Below, piece by piece: positions 1-9,576 of a stretch of DNA of 64,000 nucleotides. Under the pieces are notes generated by a model. The model was not told the DNA's origin, ran no database searches, and saw nothing but the letters and a program-made list of their open reading frames with translations. The stretch is from Photobacterium pectinilyticum (GTDB lineage: Bacteria; Pseudomonadota; Gammaproteobacteria; Enterobacterales; Vibrionaceae), in NCBI RefSeq assembly GCF_024357955.1, contig NZ_JANEYT010000025.1:1-64000 (forward strand), given 5' to 3'. Positions within the stretch are counted from its first letter, which is position 1; each line of letters starts with the position of its first letter. The translations under genes were made by a program, and so were the position numbers.

Positions 1-480
<480 letters not shown>

Positions 481-502
481 GTCTCAGTTCATTCTGAATT
501 TA

Positions 503-1945
503 TTAAATTAGTGGGTTATATTCATCTTTCGCTACTTTAAATGACGATATCGCCAACAACCTTGCCTGCTTATGATCAACAATCGGTTTGGGATAATTTA
601 TTTTTCCACTTTCAGGCCAAAGGTGTGGTTTATGGATATATTTATCCGGTACGTCTTTTAATTCATACAACCAAGTACGAATAAATTCCCCTTTTGGATC
701 AAAACGTTCGCCCTGAGTTGTTGGATTAAACACTCTAAAATACGGTTGTGCATCGGTGCCTGTCGATGCCGCCCACTGCCAACCTCCGTTATTAGACGCA
801 AAATCGCCATCCACTAGCTGAGACATAAACCACTGTTCACCGGCTTGCCAATGGATCAATAAATCTTTGGTAAGAAAGCTCGCCGTAATCATTCTTAATC
901 GATTATGCATCCAGCCTGTTTGTTTAAGTTGGCGCATTGCAGCATCAACAATTGGGTAACCCGTCAAACCATGCTGCCATGCCGACAATAACTCGCTTGA
1001 TGGCTGCCATTTCACATTTTGTGTCCACTGCTGGAATGGTTGTCCCCGGCACAAACTAGGGTACGCCACTAATAAATGGCGGTAAAATTCACGCCAAATG
1101 ATCTCGTTTAACCAGCTAAATGCACCACCCTCAGGCTCATCCATGCACATTGGACTTACCGCCAACAGTGCAGCGATACACTGTCGTGGAGACAGCATGC
1201 CTAATGCCAAATACGGAGACAAACAGCTTGTACCATCTATTGACGGTATATCGCGATGCTGATGATAATCTTCGACTTTCTCATAGCAGAATGTTACCAA
1301 TCGCTGACGGATAGTTTCTTCCTCGACAGGCCATCCCATACTGTCAGCTAGTGGGTAAGTAACCGATATATCATTCTGCTTGAATTTTTTAATTGGGCTA
1401 GCTAAAGGTTCAGGTATTGGCAATGGAGATGGTGATAGCGCTCGGAACAGGTTTAGCCACTCTTTTCTAAACGGCGTGAATACCTTGAAGGCTTCACCTT
1501 TTTTGGTAAGAACCTTGCCTGGTGTAATGACACAACAATCATCAAATGCACTGAACTTTATCTGTTGTTCTGCAAGTCGATGACCCGTTTTGTCATCACG
1601 TTGCAGTTCATTCCACTCATATTGCTTATTACAAAAAACATGCGATATACCGTGATCTTGTACAGTATCCAAGATGACCTGTGGGATCTGTTCGAAATCT
1701 GAAACTTCTTTGAAAACAAAAGGGATTCCAATGCTAGCGAGTTGATCACGCAGTACCGGTAAACGGCGGCGGATTAGATCCACTTGCATCGGTGCAATAT
1801 GGTGCTCATGCCATTGCATCGGCGTGGAAATATATAGACCAATAAGCTGATCGCATCGCTTTGCCGCTTCAGATAAAGCCGTATTATCAACAATACGTAA
1901 GTCAGAGCGAAACCAAACTAACCCTACCTGTTTATGCTGACTCAT
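503..1945 (-). CDS. phrB: Deoxyribodipyrimidine photolyase (CPD class I)
   Basis: A 480-aa DNA photolyase that would split UV-induced cyclobutane pyrimidine dimers using FADH- and an antenna cofactor. The N-terminal alpha/beta antenna domain begins VGLVWFRSDLRIVDN (residues 8-22). The C-terminal helical FAD domain carries the family hallmarks EIIWREFYRHLL, GWMHNRLRMI, HWQAGEQWFMSQLVDGDFASNN and FNPTTQGERFDP read in order. Length matches E. coli PhrB (about 470 aa). The start overlaps the end of the MerR gene upstream by 14 nt, so the two are translationally coupled in a ybgA-merR-phrB operon. Regulation is probably by the neighbouring MerR protein acting on TTGTACAA boxes ahead of the operon. 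The IS3 element starts 22 bp beyond its stop. Confidence 0.95.
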   Translation of the reverse strand: MSQHKQVGLVWFRSDLRIVDNTALSEAAKRCDQLIGLYISTPMQWHEHHIAPMQVDLIRRRLPVLRDQLASIGIPFVFKEVSDFEQIPQVILDTVQDHGISHVFCNKQYEWNELQRDDKTGHRLAEQQIKFSAFDDCCVITPGKVLTKKGEAFKVFTPFRKEWLNLFRALSPSPLPIPEPLASPIKKFKQNDISVTYPLADSMGWPVEEETIRQRLVTFCYEKVEDYHQHRDIPSIDGTSCLSPYLALGMLSPRQCIAALLAVSPMCMDEPEGGAFSWLNEIIWREFYRHLLVAYPSLCRGQPFQQWTQNVKWQPSSELLSAWQHGLTGYPIVDAAMRQLKQTGWMHNRLRMITASFLTKDLLIHWQAGEQWFMSQLVDGDFASNNGGWQWAASTGTDAQPYFRVFNPTTQGERFDPKGEFIRTWLYELKDVPDKYIHKPHLWPESGKINYPKPIVDHKQARLLAISSFKVAKDEYNPLI

Positions 1946-2753
1946 GTTGCCACTCCAGTAATTCAGGATGAATAGCGTTTATACTTCCTGTCGTTAATAG
2001 ATCTGAATCGGTCGCACTCAGTAACTGCTGTATTTGACTTAAAATATCTTGAGGCAGTTTGTTATCACCATCTATAACTACTTTCTTATCACTCCATGAA
2101 TTTAAAAGAGGCACCAATGGCGTTAGCCTGCCTTTTAACTTCGGCAGTATGGTGACGTTGTAACCCAGCTCTGATAGCTCAACCGACTTTAGCCAGAACT
2201 GAGAACTTGGTTGTTCATCAAAACTCATCAGAATGCATGTTTTTTTATTGCGCTTTCGTGATGCCGCAACCAATGACAAACACCGCTCTTGAAGCACACT
2301 TGCCCAAATCACACTTTGTATATCGAGTAAGGGGTTATTAGCTTGCTGTATTTCATGAATAACAGCACGTACAATTTTGTTTTCCAGCACCTTAACTGGG
2401 TACTCTTTCATCAACTGTATCAGTTGCCTATCTAATGACACCGCATCTAATTGCGCCAAAGCAGACAGAATATTACGTATCGCTTTCTGACTTTCATTTT
2501 GATCATCACCAAAACTTGGGGAAAGTTTGCCAAGCATGGGCTTAACTTTCCCGATGGCGACACCTTTGTTGAGCCACTCAACAATTTCTTTTACTGTGCT
2601 GAGGTCTTGTTCAGAATACAGACGGTGTCCTTTATCTGTTCTTATTGGCTTCAGTAGCCCATAACGCCTCTGCCAGGCTCTAAGGGTTACCGAGTTAACA
2701 CCGGTGATTTCAGAAACGTCTTTTATTGCGTAATATTTTTTTTCAGAGTCCAT
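1932..2753 (-). CDS. MerR-family regulator of the photolyase operon (LitR/CarH-like)
   Basis: A 273-aa regulator with a MerR winged helix at residues 5-75 (YYAIKDVSEITGVNSVTLRAW, then RRYGLLKPIRTDKGHRLYSEQD). In this family the C-terminal part of CarH/LitR binds adenosylcobalamin as a light sensor. Here the remaining 190 residues have the expected size and a helical-then-alpha/beta character, but no recognisable cobalamin-binding DxHxxG motif, so light sensing through B12 is doubtful and it could instead resemble MlrA or light-independent paralogues. It overlaps ybgA upstream by 11 nt and phrB downstream by 14 nt. Likely role: control of its own operon through the TTGTACAA repeats at 3704-3760. 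Confidence 0.8.
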   Translation of the reverse strand: MDSEKKYYAIKDVSEITGVNSVTLRAWQRRYGLLKPIRTDKGHRLYSEQDLSTVKEIVEWLNKGVAIGKVKPMLGKLSPSFGDDQNESQKAIRNILSALAQLDAVSLDRQLIQLMKEYPVKVLENKIVRAVIHEIQQANNPLLDIQSVIWASVLQERCLSLVAASRKRNKKTCILMSFDEQPSSQFWLKSVELSELGYNVTILPKLKGRLTPLVPLLNSWSDKKVVIDGDNKLPQDILSQIQQLLSATDSDLLTTGSINAIHPELLEWQHESA

Positions 2754-3690
2754 AGCGTAATTTCAAATCTTCCGGATAGGGGTCAATAAAAGTTTGTAAT
2801 TGTAGATATGGATCCGGATACTCCCGCAAGTAATGTTTAATCAATGCCATTGGTACGAGAATAGGCTGATGTCCATCTTTATAACTCATGATCAAATCAG
2901 AAAGTTCCTGCTTTTGCTCTTTAGTCAGTGAGCGTTTGAAATAGCCTTGCAGATGCATTAATACATTGGTCTTATTTTTTCTTGATGCGCGTTCTTTTAT
3001 CGCCGCCATAAACTGCAAACGGTATTCGAGGTAAAATTCATTAATATCCCATTCGCTGATATGAGCCACCATGCTGCCCAACGCTTTGTATGCGACTGGG
3101 TTATGGGCCATAAGCACCAACTTATAGCGAGAATGAAATTTGACAACGGCATTTGCAGAAAGTTGGTCACGCACTGAATGATAAAAATCATTCAAAGCAA
3201 AGATACGAAAAACAAAGTTCTCTCTAAGGACAGGGTCGTTCAATCGACCGTCTTCTTCAACAGGTAGCCATGGCATTTGGGCCATAAGTTCGCGGGTGTA
3301 GATACCAACTGAACCACCAGGGATGGTATTGTTGTTAGGAATGTGAAGCTTTACCCGTTCCATGCCACAGGTTGGTGATTTAGCACAGACCACATAGCCA
3401 CAGAGATCATCAAACTGCGACACTTTCTGCTGGGCAAAGGCAACCATTTTGTCGGTGTAATCGACATCTTGATTTTTGCTATCAACTAGACGAACTTCTT
3501 CTGAAGGCAGTTGCAGCAAGCGAATAGCAGGACGTGGTACCTGCATTCCAATACCCACTTCAGGGCAAACGGGCTTAAAGGTAAGATACTTAGACAGCTC
3601 ATCAACCATAAAACGGTTGAGCTTGTGCCCACCATCAAATCTTACTTTCTCACCCAACACACAGGCGCTAATTCCAACTGGTATTTGCAT
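2743..3690 (-). CDS. YbgA-like protein, DUF523 + DUF1722 fusion
   Basis: A 315-aa protein from the ATG at 3690, preceded by AAGGTAGGG; an upstream in-frame extension lacks a ribosome site and would run through the operator repeats, so it was not used. The N-terminal half is a DUF523 domain with conserved cysteines (ISACVLGEKVRFDGGHK, CPEVGIGM, SPTCGM). The C-terminal half is DUF1722 (YbgA) with KFHSRYKLVLMAHNP and LREYPDPYL near the end. The biochemical function is unknown; genes of this family commonly sit next to photolyases, suggesting a role in light or UV response. It is the first gene of the ybgA-merR-phrB operon. Confidence 0.85.
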   Translation of the reverse strand: MQIPVGISACVLGEKVRFDGGHKLNRFMVDELSKYLTFKPVCPEVGIGMQVPRPAIRLLQLPSEEVRLVDSKNQDVDYTDKMVAFAQQKVSQFDDLCGYVVCAKSPTCGMERVKLHIPNNNTIPGGSVGIYTRELMAQMPWLPVEEDGRLNDPVLRENFVFRIFALNDFYHSVRDQLSANAVVKFHSRYKLVLMAHNPVAYKALGSMVAHISEWDINEFYLEYRLQFMAAIKERASRKNKTNVLMHLQGYFKRSLTKEQKQELSDLIMSYKDGHQPILVPMALIKHYLREYPDPYLQLQTFIDPYPEDLKLRYGL

Positions 3691-3703
3691 GACTATCCCT
3701 ACC

Positions 3704-3760
3704 TTGTACAAAACTAATATCTTGTACAACGAAGAGTAGTAGAATGGATCAGTTATACAA
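3704..3760. promoter_or_regulatory. Repeated TTGTACAA boxes ahead of the photolyase operon
   Basis: Two perfect palindromic TTGTACAA boxes lie at 3704-3711 and 3722-3729, 18 bp apart, and a one-mismatch copy TTATACAA at 3753-3760. They sit 14-70 bp upstream of the first gene of the operon that encodes a MerR regulator and photolyase. TGTACA-type repeats are the known operators of LitR/CarH MerR proteins, so these are probably the binding sites of the regulator at 1932-2753. Confidence 0.7.
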
Positions 3761-3795
3761 ATATTTTTTTCGTATAAGAGCATCCATATGCATAA

Positions 3796-4116
3796 TTAAG
3801 TATTTCGGCACTCACTCTCTATCCATTGCAAGTAGTCGCGATACCCAGCGGTTATAGGCAGTTGAATGATTTCTGGCGTTTCGTAATCGTGATTAGCAAG
3901 AATATCGGCTTCTACCTGTGCATACAGTGCCGACGTCGTTTTGATGATGACTAGCTTTTCTTGGTCTTTAGCTACTTTCCCTTGCCAGTGATAGTAGCTT
4001 TCAATTGACTGTACTTGCACGCATGCCGCCAAACGTTTTTCTATCAATGAGTGAATGATTTTTTCACCAATCGCACCATCAGAAAACGTTGTCATCACCA
4101 CACACTTTTCATTCAT
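3796..4116 (-). CDS. cutA: CutA1 divalent-cation tolerance protein
   Basis: A 106-aa protein of normal CutA1 length. It carries the family core: an N-terminal beta strand (CVVMTTF), LIEKRLAACVQV, a YYHWQGKV segment and the C-terminal ETPEIIQLPITAGYRDYLQWI. CutA1 proteins are trimeric, cytoplasmic and linked to copper and other divalent metal tolerance, although the exact role is unsettled. It stands alone: the amylase gene lies upstream on the same strand but is separated by a terminator hairpin, and the ybgA operon promoter follows its stop. Confidence 0.9.
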   Translation of the reverse strand: MNEKCVVMTTFSDGAIGEKIIHSLIEKRLAACVQVQSIESYYHWQGKVAKDQEKLVIIKTTSALYAQVEADILANHDYETPEIIQLPITAGYRDYLQWIESECRNT

Positions 4117-4161
4117 TTCTACCTGCCTCCACAGCTACAAACATTGTTTGTAAACAATAAC

Positions 4162-4190
4162 AAAAGAGGGAACACGAAGCTCCCTCTTTT
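4162..4190. terminator. Bidirectional terminator below the amylase gene
   Basis: Perfect 10-bp stem AAAAGAGGGA / TCCCTCTTTT around a 9-nt loop. The A-rich left arm gives a U-run on the minus-strand transcript, so it terminates the alpha-amylase mRNA before cutA. Confidence 0.85.
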
Positions 4191-4223
4191 AAATACCGTC
4201 TAAGAAATTTTAATAACTCGACA

Positions 4224-6254
4224 TTACGGGCATTTAGAAACCATTAACTGTTCAGGATCGCCACTGTCCGAAAACTTGAGACTCCAGACGTACTTTCCTG
4301 TTTCAGGCAGAGTCACTGCAGTGTCTTTGCCATAGCCACCACGTTTGAGGTTGGCGACCTTCCCAGGAGATAGCTCAAGTCCATCCGCAGTGAATTGTGG
4401 CGACCAATCCTTACTCGCATATTGCATCCTAAATGCACCGGCTTGCTCATCAACAACAACTTGATACGTGTTGTCACCAACATAGCTGTAGGCGCGATTA
4501 GATTTGTGCTTCCAACCAGCATCAACAAAGTCCCCGACAACATACAAGGTTTTGCCAACTGGACCAGTACCTTCCACAACAGGATTATCACATTGAGCCA
4601 TGAAGCCCTCCCCCATCAGTGAAGAAGCCGCCGCAGCAGTGACTACTTTTGTCAATCCGGCCGCTGATGGCTGTTCTATCGACAAAAACTTGGCCTCAAA
4701 AGGTGCAAGGCTGATTTGATATTCACCATTGAGAGTGCTGTACACTTTGCCCGTCATCAAATCCACCAGCTGACCTTCTGATGCAATCTCGCTGGCTTTC
4801 AATACCACAGTATCTTGATGTGAAGATGTGCTGACCATATAAACTAAAACGTCGTCATCAGCTTGTTTATGGTCGACATATACCGTTTCGTTGGCAACGA
4901 TATTGATGCGTTCACCACGGCTAAGTGCAGGGTGAGCGGCTCTTAAAGCCATTAATTGAGAAACGTAATGTTTTAAATCACTTTGCTTCGCATTGAGATC
5001 AACCGTTATACCATCAATATTGGCACTGGTGCGGGCAACGTGGTCATCACAAAGCCCTCGAACAGCGCAGTCTTGTTCCACTTTATGCGCATACCCCTCA
5101 AGCTCATCACCGATTTCTTCACCGTAGTAAAGGGTTATTGGACCAGAATAGGCGGCTTGGAAAGACAATGCCGCTTTATGTCTCTCCCAATATTCAGCTT
5201 GTTCCGGTGAGGCTATATTGCCTCGTTGCAGCAAGTCACCAAATCGAACCAAATCATGGTTACCCAACATCAAATTCGGCTGAGCGTGTGAAGGATATAG
5301 ACTGTGTAAGTTCATACCTTCGTTTAACCATTTGCCACCTTTGTTACCAACACCATTTTCATTAGCAGCAAACGTCTCAACGACCCGGTAGCGGACAGGG
5401 AAATCGAAGGCTGAACACAACGCAGGGTCCCCTTCCGCGCCATAACCGGTTTCCTTAATGTAATTCTCGTTATTCCAGATCTCGGCGACCATGTAGCCAA
5501 GCGGGTTAACGGTCTCACCCTCAGCATTAACGTAAGTGACAGACTTCGATGCATCATCAACACTGGCTCGAATAGCAGTCCAAGCTTCGGTTGGCACCTG
5601 GTAAGCTTGGTCTAAGCGCCAGCCATCAATTTTTAGCTCTTCAATCCAGTAGGTAGCGACTTCTTGATAGAAAGCCAAGCTCTCAGGATAGCTAACTGGG
5701 TTACTATCACCGACAGGTAGGCGTCCTTGCGGCGAAGGAACAACATTGTCTTTATGGTGACCAAATACACCATCAAAAAAGACATAAAGCCCCTTTTCAT
5801 GGGCCTTTTGAACCAGCTCTTTTGCCTGTTCCATGGTGCCAAAACGCGGATCGACAGCAAAATAGTTACTGGTAAAGTAACCCGTTGCATCCAATCTATC
5901 TGCCCAATGGTCTTGCCCATCAACAGGAATAGAGTCAAAGATTGGCGTCAGCCATATCGCATTTACACCCAATGACTCAATGTAATCCAGTGAATCTATG
6001 ATGCCTTGTAAATCACCCTTATGGTGGCTCGTTCCATAGCCAGTACCGTGTCCTATCGCATCATCGCCATTAACGAAGCTCTCAACCATGATTTGATAGA
6101 TACGCAGGTCATCCGCCTTGGTCATCAAAGTGCTATCGCACATATAGGCATTTGAGCTTACGCTAGCCACATCCACTGCATTATTTGCGCTATTACAGGC
6201 AGTTAAAGATGCAGCGATAGCCACTGCAAGGAAAGAGCGTAGATTCCTTTTCAC
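4224..6254 (-). CDS. Lipoprotein alpha-amylase (GH13)
   Basis: A 676-aa glycoside hydrolase with a GTG start, chosen because TTGGAG lies 7 nt upstream. A signal peptide with lipobox LTAC (Cys20) predicts export and lipidation. The GH13 barrel shows the four conserved regions: DGVFGHH (about 161-167), GWRLDQA with nucleophile Asp215, VAEIWN with acid/base Glu258, and LGNHD with Asp334. A C-terminal beta-rich region of about 120 residues (from about 555) may bind starch or its products. Expected reaction: hydrolysis of alpha-1,4-glucans at the cell surface or in the periplasm. It is monocistronic and ends in a strong hairpin. Upstream GGGGAGGG and GGGATGGGG strings only loosely resemble MalT boxes, so maltose control is unproven. 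Confidence 0.9.
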   Translation of the reverse strand: MKRNLRSFLAVAIAASLTACNSANNAVDVASVSSNAYMCDSTLMTKADDLRIYQIMVESFVNGDDAIGHGTGYGTSHHKGDLQGIIDSLDYIESLGVNAIWLTPIFDSIPVDGQDHWADRLDATGYFTSNYFAVDPRFGTMEQAKELVQKAHEKGLYVFFDGVFGHHKDNVVPSPQGRLPVGDSNPVSYPESLAFYQEVATYWIEELKIDGWRLDQAYQVPTEAWTAIRASVDDASKSVTYVNAEGETVNPLGYMVAEIWNNENYIKETGYGAEGDPALCSAFDFPVRYRVVETFAANENGVGNKGGKWLNEGMNLHSLYPSHAQPNLMLGNHDLVRFGDLLQRGNIASPEQAEYWERHKAALSFQAAYSGPITLYYGEEIGDELEGYAHKVEQDCAVRGLCDDHVARTSANIDGITVDLNAKQSDLKHYVSQLMALRAAHPALSRGERINIVANETVYVDHKQADDDVLVYMVSTSSHQDTVVLKASEIASEGQLVDLMTGKVYSTLNGEYQISLAPFEAKFLSIEQPSAAGLTKVVTAAAASSLMGEGFMAQCDNPVVEGTGPVGKTLYVVGDFVDAGWKHKSNRAYSYVGDNTYQVVVDEQAGAFRMQYASKDWSPQFTADGLELSPGKVANLKRGGYGKDTAVTLPETGKYVWSLKFSDSGDPEQLMVSKCP

Positions 6255-6693
6255 ATCGAGTCTCCAAGTTTGTTTTTGTTTTATCTATTATTCATATCTT
6301 TAGATGACCTATACCCTCCCCTCTAACCGTAGAGAAAGGCGTAGACGAGGGGGCGTAGAAGCCATATGAAGGAATAAGCGGTGGAAACCAACATCACATT
6401 AGGATTAAAAGGAAGGGATCTCCTACAAAATGAGATACAAAGCAAAATCACGCAGCACCCCTAGCAACTTTCCAAACCACATACTGTTAGCAAGGGCTAG
6501 TTTTCATGTCACTTTTTGTATGGAGTGCAATGTTCGTGAATAAGCGCTCAAATATAAAAATAAATGCAACCCCATCCCAAAACGTATAAAAAAACAGCAC
6601 TCATTCAATGTGTAATCATAAACTTGTCTCCCATCTGATTTACACTGATACAATACGCGTAATTAATTTTTGCTTAATGATAGGTACCAACTC
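6255..6693. other. Intergenic region between divergent amylase and hypothetical gene
   Basis: About 440 bp without a convincing gene. It must hold the promoters of the amylase (minus) and of the hypothetical gene at 6694 (plus). Purine-rich strings on the minus strand (GGGGAGGG near 6313-6320, GGGATGGGG near 6570) are weak MalT-like sites at best. No RNA gene or repeat was recognised. Confidence 0.5.
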
Positions 6694-7044
6694 ATGCAAC
6701 ATGACCAATTTGAAACGCTGGTTAAAGCCCTTTGCGAATTGGACTCTGTTCCACAAGTTCTTGAGGCACTTAAAGCCAATGAGGATACAGAGATTGCTGA
6801 AGCTGCAGCATCACTAACCGGTCAATTTAATCTGGCTGAAATCGACGGTGAACAACGCATTTACCATGTTTCACTACAAGAAAATGATGAAGGCGAGCAA
6901 GAAGAGTATGTTGAGTGGATCATGAATGTAGGTGATGATGTCATCAAGTTTGTTGCTTGGTTCTTCCTCGACATGTTCGATGTAAAAACAAAAGACGTTT
7001 ATCAAGCCGCAGGTCGTACTTACCAGCAGCCTAAACGCAGTTAA
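6694..7044 (+). CDS. Hypothetical acidic protein
   Basis: A 116-aa protein starting at the ATG at 6694, which has TAGG 9 nt upstream; an in-frame TTG at 6670 is less likely. It is soluble and strongly acidic in the middle (about residues 55-80, rich in Glu and Asp around LQENDEGEQEEYVEW), with a hydrophobic aromatic segment VIKFVAWFFLDMFDV near the C-terminus. I do not recognise a family. It stands alone between the amylase promoter region and the convergent AraC-type gene. Confidence 0.7.
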   Translation: MQHDQFETLVKALCELDSVPQVLEALKANEDTEIAEAAASLTGQFNLAEIDGEQRIYHVSLQENDEGEQEEYVEWIMNVGDDVIKFVAWFFLDMFDVKTKDVYQAAGRTYQQPKRS

Positions 7045-7135
7045 TCAACGTACATCTGAGTCTTATCGGCCGGATAATCACTCACGCCGATAAGACCTGT
7101 TATGCCAATGAAGCTCTACGCCTCTGAAAGGGCCA

Positions 7136-8038
7136 TTATCCCGCAAACAACCGCTTACGGTATTCCCTTGGTGAACAGCCGTGATATTGACGAAAACGAT
7201 GAGTGAAGTTGAATGGGTCTTGATAACCTAACCGTTGTGCGACCATACCAATCGTCCATTCTTGATAATGAAGTAAGTCTACTGCTTTTTCCATGCGAAG
7301 CTGAATCAAACGTTGCTGTGTTGAACAGTTATAAAGCTGCTTTATGATCCTATTTAGCTGCTCGGTGCTAAGATAACACTGCTTAGCAATGCCTTTTACG
7401 GTCCAGTTTAGGTGAAGCTGTGATTCAATATCATTAATTACACTTTGAACACGCAAAACCGAGTTTGATGGTGCAAGGTTCGCACTACCCAGCATCAAAC
7501 GTGATAATTCACTCGCAAACAGCTTTCTGTAGCTCGCCCTACCGCCAATTTCGCTGTGTAATAAATTCATAACTGACCACACTTGCTCACAGATCGGGGT
7601 ATGCTCGACTCGCTGGCCATTTGCCACCAATGGCAACCATTTTTCTACAGGCTTAAGCAGTACCCAAGCCATTTTCCAACCTTTCTTTTTATCTGCCAAT
7701 TCAAACCGAAATGGCAAACCAGCCGGCAAAATAGTTAGCGTATTAGGCAGTAAATAATATTGCCTGTCCGTAAGGGTTAGCAGCCCCATACCTTCTTGTG
7801 TTAGCAATATAGTGTGATTACTTGTGACAACTCGTTCGATCTCATACCCTTCCTCCAACTCTGCCAGTCCGGCCATAAAAAAGCCGCTGTCTGTCAGCTC
7901 AGGAAGATCAGACTGAGTAAGAAAGCGCTCTTTACAGGCTTGCGCTAGATAAGCTTCTTCATTCCAATCTGTTTTCGGTTGTACCATGGCAAAACCCACG
8001 GTGACAGATTCACACAGGTTTTCTGTACTTTCTAACAT
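7136..8038 (-). CDS. AraC-family transcriptional regulator
   Basis: A 300-aa regulator with GGAG 4 nt before its ATG. Residues about 20-170 look like a cupin-type sensing domain. The last 100 residues hold two helix-turn-helix motifs: TVKGIAKQCYLSTEQLNRIIKQ and the signature TIGMVAQRLGYQDPFNFTHRF, then GCSPREYRKR. It is divergent from the MATE exporter (start codons 83 bp apart), so it probably controls that gene, its ligand being unknown. Confidence 0.9.
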   Translation of the reverse strand: MLESTENLCESVTVGFAMVQPKTDWNEEAYLAQACKERFLTQSDLPELTDSGFFMAGLAELEEGYEIERVVTSNHTILLTQEGMGLLTLTDRQYYLLPNTLTILPAGLPFRFELADKKKGWKMAWVLLKPVEKWLPLVANGQRVEHTPICEQVWSVMNLLHSEIGGRASYRKLFASELSRLMLGSANLAPSNSVLRVQSVINDIESQLHLNWTVKGIAKQCYLSTEQLNRIIKQLYNCSTQQRLIQLRMEKAVDLLHYQEWTIGMVAQRLGYQDPFNFTHRFRQYHGCSPREYRKRLFAG

Positions 8039-8121
8039 GTCACTCCATTTTCTGTTTCGCTATAGTTGCCGTCCATTACCAAGCCGACCTATTTCTAATT
8101 GGTATGATTCGGAGACTTACG

Positions 8122-9507
8122 ATGACAACAATTAAAAAAACACAAACAGCACTGCCAAATGACCTCTTTACTCGTATTGCAAAGCTAGCTTTTCCCGTTG
8201 CCATTCAAAGTGCCTTGGTAGCAATTCTTGCCCTTGCCGATGTGTTAATGGTTAGCGATTTCGGCCAATCAGCCACTGCGGCTGTCGGTATTGCATCGAA
8301 ATGGCATTTTGTCGCCATTATGATCATGGCGGGCCTAGCTTCTGCCAATGGCATCCTAGTTTCCCAATATTGGGGGAAAAAAGACAGTGTTCATGCGAAA
8401 ACGGTAACAATTCAAGCAATGAAGTTAGGCGCCATCATCATGGTACCCGTTACTTTTGTTATCACCGTGTTTGCCCCGCAGATTATGCAGCTTCAGACCA
8501 ATGACATGGCAGTGATCATGCAAGGCAGCCAGTATCTATGGTATAGCTTTCCCGTTCTGATTCTGACACATGTGATTATTACACTGGAATCTAGCTTGCG
8601 TGCTAGCGATGATGCCATACTACCTTTAATTTTAGGTGCTATTACTATTGCGCTGAATATTGCCCTAAATTTCCTGCTAATCAAAGGCGGATTAGGAATA
8701 CCTGCAATGGGCGTCGCTGGTGCAGCTCTGGCAACAACGATTGCTCGATTCGCACAGGTTTTAATGATGTGTGCCGTACTGGTTTACCGCCAGCATTGGC
8801 TCATTGTCAGCCGTGCGATTCGTAATCACCAAACATTGTGGATGACTTACCGTAAACTTGCGATCCCTCATTCGTTAAACGCGCTTCTGTGGGCTCTGGG
8901 TACCCTAACCTATCAAATCATTTTTGGTCATATGGGCACGACAGAGCTGGCAGTATTTAGCATGATCGGTCCTTTTGAGTCATTGTTATATTCAGTGTTC
9001 ATGGGGATTTCAGTAGCTTGTTCGGTATTGATAGGTCAGTCTTTGGGCCGGGATGAGTTTGAAAAGGCACAAGCGATGACTGCCTTTTTCCTGAAGTTTG
9101 TTCTGATTATCGGTTTAGGTATGGGGCTATTTCTTTATCTAAACCACCAGTTCGTTCTGTCTTGGTTAAACCTCGACCAAGACGACTTAATACCACTAGC
9201 ACAACCTGCAATGTACGTTATTAGTATAGGTATCACGTTAAGAATGCTAAACATGATCATCATTAATGGAATTCTTCGGACTGGCGGGGAAAACCTATTT
9301 TGTTTGAGAATGGACTTCATCGCGATGTGGATGATTGGTATTCCATTTACAGCCTACGGTGCATTTATTGGTGAGTGGTCATATGGTTGGGTTTATTTAG
9401 CTCTGCTGACTGAAGAAGTTGTCAAACTGTCGTTGTGCTTTAACCGGTACTTAAAACGTCGTTGGTTAAACAACCTCACCGTTCAACCTCAACCAGCTGC
9501 GGTATAG
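8122..9507 (+). CDS. MATE-family multidrug / metabolite exporter
   Basis: A 461-aa integral membrane protein with about 12 predicted transmembrane helices in two MatE halves. The start at 8122 is preferred because GGAG lies 7 nt upstream; an ATG at 8104 has no ribosome site. Family features include LAFPVAIQSALVAILALADVLM at the start, GLASANGILVSQYWG, and the repeat-half counterpart MGISVACSVLIGQSLG. MATE proteins use Na+ or H+ gradients to export cationic drugs or metabolites. Divergent from an AraC regulator, its likely controller. The substrate cannot be read from sequence. Confidence 0.9.
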   Translation: MTTIKKTQTALPNDLFTRIAKLAFPVAIQSALVAILALADVLMVSDFGQSATAAVGIASKWHFVAIMIMAGLASANGILVSQYWGKKDSVHAKTVTIQAMKLGAIIMVPVTFVITVFAPQIMQLQTNDMAVIMQGSQYLWYSFPVLILTHVIITLESSLRASDDAILPLILGAITIALNIALNFLLIKGGLGIPAMGVAGAALATTIARFAQVLMMCAVLVYRQHWLIVSRAIRNHQTLWMTYRKLAIPHSLNALLWALGTLTYQIIFGHMGTTELAVFSMIGPFESLLYSVFMGISVACSVLIGQSLGRDEFEKAQAMTAFFLKFVLIIGLGMGLFLYLNHQFVLSWLNLDQDDLIPLAQPAMYVISIGITLRMLNMIIINGILRTGGENLFCLRMDFIAMWMIGIPFTAYGAFIGEWSYGWVYLALLTEEVVKLSLCFNRYLKRRWLNNLTVQPQPAAV

Positions 9508-9530
9508 TTGCCTATTCATCAAAATAAAAA

Positions 9531-9562
9531 ACGGGCTACGTCTATTGGAAGACGTAGCCCGT
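9531..9562. terminator. Strong hairpin terminator between convergent genes
   Basis: A perfect 13-bp stem (ACGGGCTACGTCT / AGACGTAGCCCGT, loop ATTGGA). The A-rich tract at 9521-9530 gives a U-run on the minus-strand transcript, so it chiefly terminates the antiporter operon, and may also stop the MATE mRNA. Confidence 0.85.
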
Positions 9563-9576
9563 AATAAACCTTATTT

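Noticed and set aside
6300..6600. MalT-box-like purine strings upstream of the alpha-amylase
   Set aside because: They match GGGGA(T/G)GAGG only loosely and no ordered repeats are seen.
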